Both the position numbers and the translations under genes were made by a program. This document shows positions 56,070 through 64,000 of a stretch of DNA of 64,000 nt, one piece after another. The stretch comes from Heterobilharzia americana (lineage: Eukaryota > Platyhelminthes > Trematoda > Strigeidida > Schistosomatidae), in the NCBI GenBank assembly GCA_944470555.2, contig OX104134.1, forward strand, positions 106,262,701 through 106,326,700. Reading direction: 5' to 3'. Positions within the stretch are counted from its first letter, which is position 1. Each line of letters opens with the position of its first letter. The notes under the pieces were generated by a model. That model was given only the letters and a program-made list of their open reading frames with translations. It was not told where the DNA came from and did not search any database.

Positions 56070-57833
56070 TCAGCTTCCATTTTCCCATCGAGATCCATTC
56101 CGTGTCTTGACTCTTCTTCTTCTTCTTCCTTCCTAACACCCTTATGCAGGTTTCCTTTCACGTCTCTTTCGCACGGTTTCAGTGTTCTTCCACACCCGAT
56201 CCTTCAGAGATGTTGTTCAATGTCTCGCATTTTGTTCTGATGGCTGACTGACATCAAGATTTCCTTTGTAGTTTCCTTCTTCAGTTCAGCTTCTGTTCTG
56301 GGTGTTCAACTTGAACTGTGGTCTATCATCACCAGCTTCTTTGAAGGCTTTCAACTTGATTTTGAAGGTAGGTTGCTTGCTGTAGATAGTGAAGTGAGTG
56401 GTGTGAACCTACATCTGTTCCCCTTCTTCATGTTGTGTCTAGTAGGCTACGTCTCAACTTTCTTGAGACTGAGATGAAGTCGGTCTGATTTTTAGTGTAG
56501 TGTGTTCATATGGTAATATCCATGTCGCTTTGTGAATATCCTTGTGTTTGTACACACTACCTGACTCTAATCACCAAATCGTTGAATGCGCAGAAATTTG
56601 CAAACATTTCTCCATTCTCATTCATTTCACCAAGTGCTTCTCGACCTATGATGAGTTCTATTTCTGTATTGTCCGCTCCAAGTTTGGCATTCACATCGCC
56701 TTGAGTATAATGATCACAAATGTATCCCTCAGATCAGTAAATTAGTGACCAATGGGAACATTAACTTTGTTTATAGTAGGAGAAAATTAAGAAGAAATAC
56801 AGAGAAGAATTAGAGATATTTCCAATATCTGATGTATCAGAAATTCTCGGTCGAAAATTATTTCGAACTATCGCTCTGTATTGTAAACTACATTGTGACA
56901 TTTCACTTCAATTTTTGGAGCATCTCCAGCTTACAGTTCGGTCTTTATACCTTTGAACGTTCCAACCCAGCCTGATGAATCAGTACCCTTGCCAACCAAG
57001 AAATATCCTCAACAAAACTTTCACATGAAAACGAAAACTCCCGCCGGAGGGTTCTGTTAACCACCACCACCCCCAAACCGATCACCCTGTCAACTTTCAG
57101 GCTTCAACCCATCCACATACACCAAGTACTCGGGTCATTTGGCTACACTCACCTGCCCATGCACGGTGAAATGAGTGTGATGCATCTGGCTAAAGTTCCC
57201 ATAGCTTTACAGAAGGAATGAAGCTCCACCATTTCGTCAGTCTTAAACTGTCAGTAAGCAAGAAACTGAAAATCATCAGACAGATACAGAAACCCACGTG
57301 CAGTCTTATGTAAAAGTGGATCGGTTCAATTTTATGCTTTTCATAGCACCACACTCAGGAGAAACTGTAATTCAAAGAATGACACTGAAGTAGACAGAAG
57401 TATAAGAGGGAGGAGGGAATAGACAAATGAAAGTTAACAAGGAGTTGAAACTTTCAAAGATGATGAAAAGTCCATGCACGCATTTTTACTAATGTTACCG
57501 ATTTTCAGCTGTATCAAAAAAGATATGCAACTGTTGATTCCTGTCATCTTCAAGACCTCAATTAGGCCGTTATTATCTTCCTACATAGCTCAGATCGACA
57601 GTTAGAGACTTCGTGGAGTTACCACACGGCTTTAGGACTCATCGGATAAAATACTGGCCGATTTTCGTCTTCGTAGTGACTGATTAACACCATCAGAATC
57701 CAGCAGGAGGTAGGTGAACAGCAACATAATCACAGTGTCGTATCAACTTTACAACAGGTAAATGTATATCTTCCCTAATAACGGAAAACAAGAGAACTGC
57801 TTGCATCGACAGTTCTGAAAACATATTCCTTAC

Positions 57834-57944
57834 CTTCTCTCAGGAGCAGAAAAATGGCTGTCTCGTTCCCATGCTTCATCTTCCACAAGACCAAGTTCTC
57901 GATCAATCACCTGATTCAAATCTTCCTCTATATCAACATATGAA
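57834..57944 (-). CDS. Ferlin exon: acidic linker between C2A and C2B
   Basis: A 111-base minus-strand exon with acceptor ATTTTCAG and donor AG|GTAAGG. It takes two bases from the previous exon and passes two on. The reading is SYVDIEEDLNQVIDRELGL followed by a stretch ending SHFSAPER, a strongly acidic segment with no domain of its own. Position and phase between the C2A-end exon and exon 49927-49984 place it in the inter-C2 linker of the ferlin. Codon use and clean splice signals argue for real coding. By itself the sequence would not identify the gene. Confidence 0.85.
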
Positions 57945-59614
57945 CTGAAAATAGAAAGTGAATACCAGTCACAGGCATCATTAAGTAAGCCATGAATAAC
58001 GGTGATTAAGACCATAACATTTATACTTTATTCAAAAGATTATTGTTATAAAATAAAGGAAGTAAAGTGAATCTGAATTGTTAAAACGTTATTTCACCTA
58101 TTTTTTAACGTCTATTCCAATAAGGAAATATTTGAAATTTAGCGAAACTGTTGAGTTACCACATTTTCGTTTGTTCTTTGCAACTTGTTGAAATGATAGA
58201 ACATGTTTAGTATTTGAAAGTGTACCCGATGAACATAGATGAAAAGTGAAACTAGGATAATTACGTTCTCATGAGTAGTTTATAGTCATATTACTCTTTG
58301 TTTAATAAGTCGGATGAAGTCAATCATTTTTTGGAACCCCGTTCCCGCTTAGCTTTTTTTCTTTACATGTTTTTTGTCGAAAGTCATGTGTTTTACAGAC
58401 CACCGTTGTTATTTAGACAATTAGGAAAGCGAGCAAAGATAGGTGAATAAAACCAAAATCTATAAGGGTGAAATACCTGAGGTAGGTAAGCACTAGTAAA
58501 CACGAGTTGGTCACCACGGAGTAACCAACCTTCCCATCTATTCTGGGATGGTCATCGCTGATTGAAGTCCATCTATTCAGTTAGCGATTTGACCACTAAC
58601 TGACGTGAAAGTGCTTTGCAGCATATTCTAGTGTTAGATGTTAGAAGCCAGCTGGCAGGAAGTCAGAAACTTTACCATCCTGTAACGCGGACTCGAACCA
58701 TCAAGAGAACACCAGTTATCTCATGTTTGTAGATACACCCCCTACTGATTATCCTCGACAAGCATGAAGACTAGATTGCACAGGGCTTCTTGTAGGTCTA
58801 CTGCCAGCATTCAGCACCAAAAGTATGGGTGTACTTCAAGGATTCAATCAAGTAATGTTATCAGGTGTTTTTAAGGAGGGAAATTAACAGTCTTTCATAT
58901 TGTAGTGGACGCTGCTGATCAAAATGGATATAAGTAGTATATGTCGAGAGGGCGGCAGAAAACATAGGCGATTACCAGCAATGGGTGAAGATTCTACCCA
59001 GAGAAACGCAAGAGACAATATGGGCGTATCAAGAGCAAATCAAGATATAAGCAGAAGAGAAAATGAAGGACACTTTGCAAATGACTGTCTTGGTGGAAAG
59101 TGTACAATATTTGATGGCTACTGCACAAGATGTCCTTCCTGTATTTCAGTCTTCTCGTTTCCTACAGAGTGACATTAAAGGCCATCCTAACAACTACTGC
59201 GGATCAGTAAGCAGAGATCAGCATTTTATTAAAAAGGCTGCCTTTCCAATCGGATTGAAGAAATCTAACTGTTGATATCAGTATTTTCTATGGTGGCTTT
59301 CAAAGTCACTGTATAATTATTGCCTATGATTTCTGCAGCCCTCTCAACATGTACTACTTATATCCATTGTGACCAGCAGCGCCCACTACAATATGAGAAC
59401 TTAATAATAATCGACACTTGTTTTTTTGTTTTTTAGATACCAACTTGTTCTTCATAACTTGTTGATATCGATACACAATCTGGTTATGAGAATAAGGTGG
59501 CCACATGTCTAGGCTTCTTAAAAAGCTTCTGATATCATTTACCAACTTGTCCACATGTAACGATGTGGATTTTTCAAAGTATAGATATACAGGTCAGCGT
59601 TTATCCTATTTAGC
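57945..59614. other. Ferlin intron, nothing firmly recognised
   Basis: A GGTTCGAGTCC B-box-like sequence (minus strand, 58687-58697) and two short plus ORFs at 58924-59275 are seen, without enough context to call a feature. Confidence 0.45.
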
Positions 59615-59812
59615 TGAGTGGTGACTAGTAGTGGAATTCAGACTACGCATTTCGTTCTATTTTGAACTCGCCAACTGGATATACCTGCATCTCAGAGACT
59701 GACAATGTTCCCACTGGTACGTATACCCAGCACCCACCTATTTAAACCCCACAGCGTTATGCACTGGACTATTAACTCATGAAACAACCACCTCTTGTGC
59801 AACAGAAATTGT
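59615..59812 (-). mobile_element. Sm-alpha-type SINE copy
   Basis: Minus-strand copy with tail GGTGACTAGTAGTGGAATTC, hammerhead 59625-59690 (core TTGGCGAG; GAAAT kept; stem II GTTC ... GAAC intact) and an A-box remnant near 59762-59772. Inactive core. Confidence 0.8.
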
Positions 59813-61270
59813 TTGCTATTTACTGATGCTTGCGGCTTCCCTTTATTAATTGTACTAGGGCAAAGTGATACGTTTCGTCTGTCGTAACGGCTTCGTAAAC
59901 GAAGTTTTCTTTTCTGTTCGACAAAAATTTCAGATGCCAACAGAGAACACCCTATTTAGGCATACAATTGTGAGATATAGTTGTCGTGGATGTGAAGGGT
60001 GATGAGATTGTGTCATTTATTATTTTCAGTTTCGAGACTAGTGCATGATTTGGCATCACAATATCAGTTCAAGTACGACACTTTATGCTAGTGAAGTAAT
60101 ATGTTTATAGCGCTATACTGTTCGTTAAATGTTGCATTTTATCCTAGAAGCTTAATGAATCAACTATGCAACTTTCATTTTCGTTAGTGAACCAATTAAC
60201 GGTGAAGTAACACATTGACACCTTTTATTGCAAATGTTACGGGGATTCAGGTATACACCCAAGTTACGAGTCTAATACACAACGGAAAGCGCTTTCTGCA
60301 TTCCCCTGCAAGCAACCACCAAGAATGTTACACTATAATGGTACTTGAGACAATATCGAAGCAACCGCAAAGAAGCCTCTAAACTAGCAAAGCTCAGTCA
60401 GTTTGATTCAGTACATATGATAATTCTAACATATTCCAAAATTGTAGTGATTCGGATTTCCGAGGTGTTCTTTCACTATGATAAGCAACCCATTTAGCTT
60501 TTCCAGTTGATTATGCTGTAAGTGAGGCTATGTGTAACGATAATGGTTGTTTTTCATCAGTTGCAGCTGAAATAAGGAACAGGATAGTTGAGCAGGGTTC
60601 AAAAATGGGGAAGTGAGAAATAACGTAAAACTAAATGAACAACAGATAGGATGACCAACTTGAAAATTGCACGCTTCATTTTGACTTTTCTCTCAGTTGA
60701 GTGGTTTTTCAACTCCCTAACTGTGGTATCATCTGGCTTCCTGTTGGAAAGCACTCAGCCAGGATCACAATATGTGATTTTTGGCACAATCATTTCATGA
60801 ACCAATGAAACATACTACTAAATATCACTGATGGGCTTGTCATCAAACGACCAAAATAGCCATCGGTGGTTTCAAACTACTCATGCTGTTTTCAGTAGTA
60901 CACATCCTTATTTCCTAAAAGTTGCCTAAACAGCGAGTGGATTTGTCAAGCAATCGTATGTTCACAGTAATCATATGAGACAGTCAAATAAAAACAGATA
61001 GACAGTGTGGTGAATTCAACAAAGGATGATGAGCTTTATCAGTTAATATTTGGAGTTCACTCTGGGCTAAATTGAACTGAGGGGTTCAGTAACTATGATG
61101 ATTAAGGCGATGTGCAACAAAGAAAGCCATCAGTACCACGGAGACTAATTTCTTGTGTGGTGAGAAAAGGGGTGCACACTGAGTTATCTGACGTCTACCA
61201 AAAACTTTTCCTGACTTGCTTCCACCTCTACAGCTTCCAGAAATGCAGTTCATTTGACTGTAGACGCCTT

Positions 61271-61272
<2 letters not shown>
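59813..61272. other. Ferlin intron, nothing recognised
   Basis: No gene or repeat family recognised on either strand. Confidence 0.5.

Positions 61273-61335
<63 letters not shown>
61273..61335. repeat. (AT)n microsatellite
   Basis: About 62 bases of perfect TA/AT dinucleotides. The overlapping ORF encoding alternating Ile-Tyr is an artefact. Confidence 0.97.
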
Positions 61336-61336
<1 letters not shown>

Positions 61337-62430
61337 TTTGTTGCTGTAGTAACTGTTTATATCATATCACAAGCATTCTTTAGACGATGAATTCGTACTA
61401 AACCGTATTAATCACTCTCATGTGTTATGTATGCATAACGGAGTACAACACAACTATTAACAAACACTCAGGCACACACACACACTAATCAATAAACAGT
61501 ATTGTGTATTAAGATTGAGATTGGGGATCACTTTTAAATTTCTGTCAAGTATCAATTTCAATTGAATATTGAAGAGTTTATTTTATATTGAATGATAGGC
61601 AGTGTAAGCGAAGTATAAAATGCTATCATAAAATACCTTAAATGAATATAAGTACAAATTGTAGTCAAGGTCACTTTTGAAGCAATTTTGTCAACGGTAA
61701 TAATAATAAATAATAAATTACAATAATAATAGCATACAGTCAGTTTGATAGTTGAGCATTGAATCAAGACCAAAATGAACTATCTTATCAAGGTCAAGGT
61801 AACTTGTGTGTTCTCTTACTTTAAAAGTGATGGAAAAATGATTTTCATTTAAACTAATCGAAACAACATTAAGATCACCAATAAATGAATAAAACAAAGA
61901 ATATATCGCACAAATATTCCAGAGACAAGGAATTCAATGGATTTTGAACAAGTTAGAAGAACTAAATGGTGGATGATTGATGAATAGAAAGTGTGCTGAA
62001 GTATGCGATGTGTATAATAATAGCGATGACGAAAAGTACCTTAAAGCTGAAACAACATGGATGCTGCCTATGTTACATATGCGTCTGTGATAATCGATTG
62101 AGTTTTTAAGAGGGAACAGGTGTTCCAGTAAGCCTTATAACCAGGTAAAGTAAGCAAGAACCCTGATGTTACTCATAGAATTGTGTCTAACCTGTTTTCT
62201 GCTTACTGGGATGATAACTTTCCACCACGTGGATGTGAAAATGACAGTCCTCTAGAAAAGCTAACTGTCTAAATTCCAATTTACGAATCAATATCGTGAT
62301 ACGTTTTAATAGTTGTGAGCTGATTAGAGACATGTGAGTAGGAATTCCTGCTTGCCCTGGTTTTTCGTGCTTGTTGGGACTTGTCAGCAAGGCATATTTG
62401 CAACCGTAGAGAAAATAATGTCACTTTAGA

Positions 62431-62830
62431 GATGGTCAGTGGTTAGCAATGGGATCCGGGGAGTGCACGTCCTGTATTCCACTACTGACCACTTTCGATC
62501 ATTACAATAAAATCGAAACGATAGGCGATATCGAGGCATCCGCATAGGATCCCATATGCCAATAGAGGCCGATCAGTTTGGTCCAGTCGACGACGGGATA
62601 AAGAGAACAATAACATGAAAACTATACCTGTCGCACAAGAAATAGCTATCACAACTTGGTGGTCTGGTGGATAACCCTCTGGCGTTTAAAACTGTCGGTC
62701 CAGAGGTCGGGTCTTTTCGAGAACGACATCGCTCACTGGTAGGCAGGTACGTTCAGTTGATGAGTCCCGAATAGGACAAAACTCGTGTTCTAGATTCCAC
62801 TGCTAGACACCGTTTATCATTACTGCAAGT
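62431..62830 (+). mobile_element. Sm-alpha dimer with head-to-head start
   Basis: At 62431-62505 remnants of a minus and a plus hammerhead tail meet (GATGGTCAGTGGTTAGCAAT against ACTACTGACCACTTTCGATC). The plus copy continues through the spacer (ATCGAGGCATCCGCATAGGA ... GACGACGGGATAAAGAGAAC), a tRNA-like head (A-box region GGTCTGGTGGATAAC) and a second hammerhead at 62745-62805 (TTGATGAG, stem II GTCCC ... GGAC, AAAA). The distance between equivalent cleavage positions is about 319 bases, matching the dimer at 23404. Confidence 0.85.
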
Positions 62831-63262
62831 ACAAAGAAGTGAAGTTATTGTACATTATTGCCAGTTGAAGTTGATGTTAACCGTTTACTGGTCATTGAAA
62901 AGAAGTGCTTGACCTAATTTGTGTATATTTCAATGAATTTCATCAACAGACATGTAAAATTCTGATACATCAAGATGCCATTTCATTAAACTCAGTGACA
63001 AAGTTACACCACTGTGATTCAGGAGCATGGCTTCGACTGCTACTCAGAAGTTGACTTATGCAACTGAGAATCTAATATATGTATGCATAATACAGTAAAT
63101 ACAGAATCGAATCCTATTGTTTCCTGTAGAGGTGGCGTTTAAGGACATAATAGACGGATAAGGTTTATCCTAACCTCATGTCAATATCTTCATTCTGACG
63201 ACAGAGAATACACATCAGCTGTCTGATTCATCAATGTGAAACATCAATAAAACGCTACTCAC

Positions 63263-63414
63263 TTGAGAGTTGGTGGTTGGTCCGCATTGATTTCATATTC
63301 AGCATGCTCCAGTCCATAGTCTTTATCTGCCAATGGATAGTTTATCAAATCAGTATCCAGATCGCCTTCTGTACTGTCCGGTGATTGATAACGGAGTTCG
63401 AATAACAGTATTAT
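63263..63414 (-). CDS. Ferlin exon: end of C2A and linker
   Basis: A 152-base minus-strand exon bounded by an acceptor AAAAACAG and a donor AA|GTGAGT. It starts in phase 0 and leaves two bases (AA) for the next exon. The reading begins IILLFELRYQSP and continues into an acidic linker ending ADQPPTL. The first residues fit the last beta strand of a ferlin C2A domain, which in the family precedes a variable acidic linker. The two leftover bases join the first base of exon 57834-57944 to give an Asn codon, which keeps the frame open. The assignment depends mainly on this phase match and on the clear ferlin identity of later exons, because the linker itself is poorly conserved. Upstream exons must lie beyond the window. 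Confidence 0.8.
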
Positions 63415-63899
63415 CTGTTTTTTTGGGTTGATGTAAATAACAAAGGGAAAGTATGAGAATTATTCGACTGAACAAATCATAACACGTTTACTATTTATTG
63501 ATATAAAGTTTAGTTAGACCGGTTTCCATTCTCTTCTCTCTTAAGCACTGTATTGAGAGTGTATGCAGTTTTTTTGTCGATATTTTTTTGCCGAAGCTAT
63601 AGATTATAGTTGGAAAGTAAAAAAATTTCCTGTTGAATATACTACTGGTTCCTATCAGTAGACAAACTTACACTGTGCAGATTAGCACCGGTTTAACTGG
63701 TTATATTCCAGTGACATGAGTTTACGACACTCGTTTCTCACCCTTACACAGCTGAGGTGTTCAATAGTATCGTGAACAAAAAAATTTACGCATACATGAG
63801 ATGAACTGTTCAGAATATTTTTATTTCATGGAGGCTGTTAGTACAGAGGAACTCATGGGATAGTTTTACCTTTTGGGGGGAGCAGTTCATTTCAAACCG

Positions 63900-64000
63900 G
63901 TATCTTCAACCACAAGGAAACACTGGAAAGCTGTTTTGTTGTAATACGGTAAACTAACTGCTGGAAGCTGGGGTATATGGCCTGCTGAATCCCTGCCTGT
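63900..64000 (-). mobile_element. SINE-B copy, cut by the window end
   Basis: The minus-strand tail and hammerhead block are recognisable (GGAAACACTGGAAAGCTGTT at 63918-63937, then TTGTTGTAATACGG and CAGCAGTTAG read in reverse). Core boxes are altered. The head would lie beyond the window. Confidence 0.65.

Larger units (their letters stand above)
54062..56720 (-). mobile_element. RTE-clade LINE, copy 6, longest (endonuclease end to 3' terminus)
   Basis: Minus strand, about 2.65 kb. From the 5' side: GDVNAKLGADNTEIELIIGR near 56705-56645 and GEMNENGEMFANFCAF near 56630-56585 belong to the C-terminal part of an APE-type endonuclease (family: GDFNAK). The inter-domain region follows (VKESACEDKRHFYDTLASEA near 55870-55815). 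Then the RT start (near 55545-55500, partly lost), the FRKNKSYADQ region near 55140, SLPG/GNGKLSNTSEV-type text near 54910-54870, and the C-terminal region. About 300 bases including the FADD neighbourhood to the C-terminal link are deleted near 54622. (CCAG)n, (TTCC)n and a G-rich tract have expanded inside it. Confidence 0.88.
7962..63414 (-). other. Ferlin gene (otoferlin-like), multi-exon, partial at both ends
   Basis: This is the extent of the only host gene I can support. Nine exons on the minus strand join in phase: 63263-63414, 57834-57944, 49927-49984, 47638-47832, 41517-41613, 34562-34677, 13481-13664, 11366-11582 and 7962-8140. Ferlins are large tail-anchored membrane proteins with several C2 domains that bind calcium and phospholipid and act in vesicle fusion and membrane repair. 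The translated exons follow the ferlin order: end of C2A and linker, C2B, linker, second half of C2C, then the conserved GPSWINLYG / GLGEGVAFRGR block. The motif TNCPFYDNYFAFDF in C2B is closer to otoferlin than to dysferlin, as I recall those families. Start codon, C2A, the later C2 domains and the membrane anchor are not in view. One or more exons between 34562 and 13664 are unplaced. Introns are large, up to about 21 kb as assembled, and filled with retroelements. Confidence 0.9.

Noticed and set aside
55845..56240. 131-codon plus-strand ORF rich in Pro, Ser and Leu
   Set aside because: It is antisense to RTE copy 6 and follows its pyrimidine-rich tract.
61112..61390. 92-codon ORF with Ile-Tyr repeats
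   Set aside because: The repeat residues come from the (AT)n microsatellite; no other coding evidence.

Overview
The window looks like nuclear DNA of a schistosome-type blood fluke. It is AT-rich and intron-dominated, has no prokaryote-like gene packing, and is crowded with repeats typical of Schistosoma: Sm-alpha-type SINE/satellite units carrying hammerhead ribozymes, RTE-clade (SR2-like) LINEs, and Penelope-like elements (PLEs) with a GIY-YIG endonuclease. The genus is inferred from repeat content; no database search was possible.

One host gene is clearly present: a ferlin of otoferlin type on the minus strand. Nine exons can be placed by GT-AG boundaries, matching reading phases and protein similarity. 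In transcription order they are 63414-63263, 57944-57834, 49984-49927, 47832-47638, 41613-41517, 34677-34562, 13664-13481, 11582-11366 and 8140-7962. They encode the region after C2A, a C2B domain, the inter-C2 linker, the second half of C2C, the FerI-like segment (GPSWINLYG ... GLGEGVAFRGR) and the start of the next conserved block. The 5' end lies beyond 64000 and the 3' end beyond position 1 or in exons I could not find. At least one exon (first half of C2C) is missing between 34562 and 13664, an interval that contains a 501-base assembly gap (31741-32241). Exon 11366-11582 holds an apparent one-base frame shift.

Almost everything else is intronic repeat. 0-11 kb: Sm-alpha copies, an RTE copy abutting a second SINE family, and a PLE reverse transcriptase fragment. 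14-24 kb: both SINE families, a 184-base hairpin, PLE and RTE fragments, an unrecognised decayed coding region (22320-23060) and a tandem Sm-alpha dimer. 24-37 kb: an orphan 158-codon ORF, decayed LINE reverse transcriptases, an RTE copy, and a PLE 3' end that runs into antisense Sm-alpha sequence. 37-57 kb: three closely related RTE copies (minus, plus, minus), a PLE with about 260-base inverted arms, and SINE copies. 57-64 kb: three ferlin exons, an (AT)n tract and another Sm-alpha dimer.

The most interesting system is the hammerhead-bearing retroposon population. Two SINE families with different sequence both show tRNA-like A and B boxes followed by a type I hammerhead fold, and several copies are arranged as about 320-base tandem dimers or head-to-head pairs. 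Nearly all copies carry core defects, so they read as fossils of a self-cleaving retroposon system.
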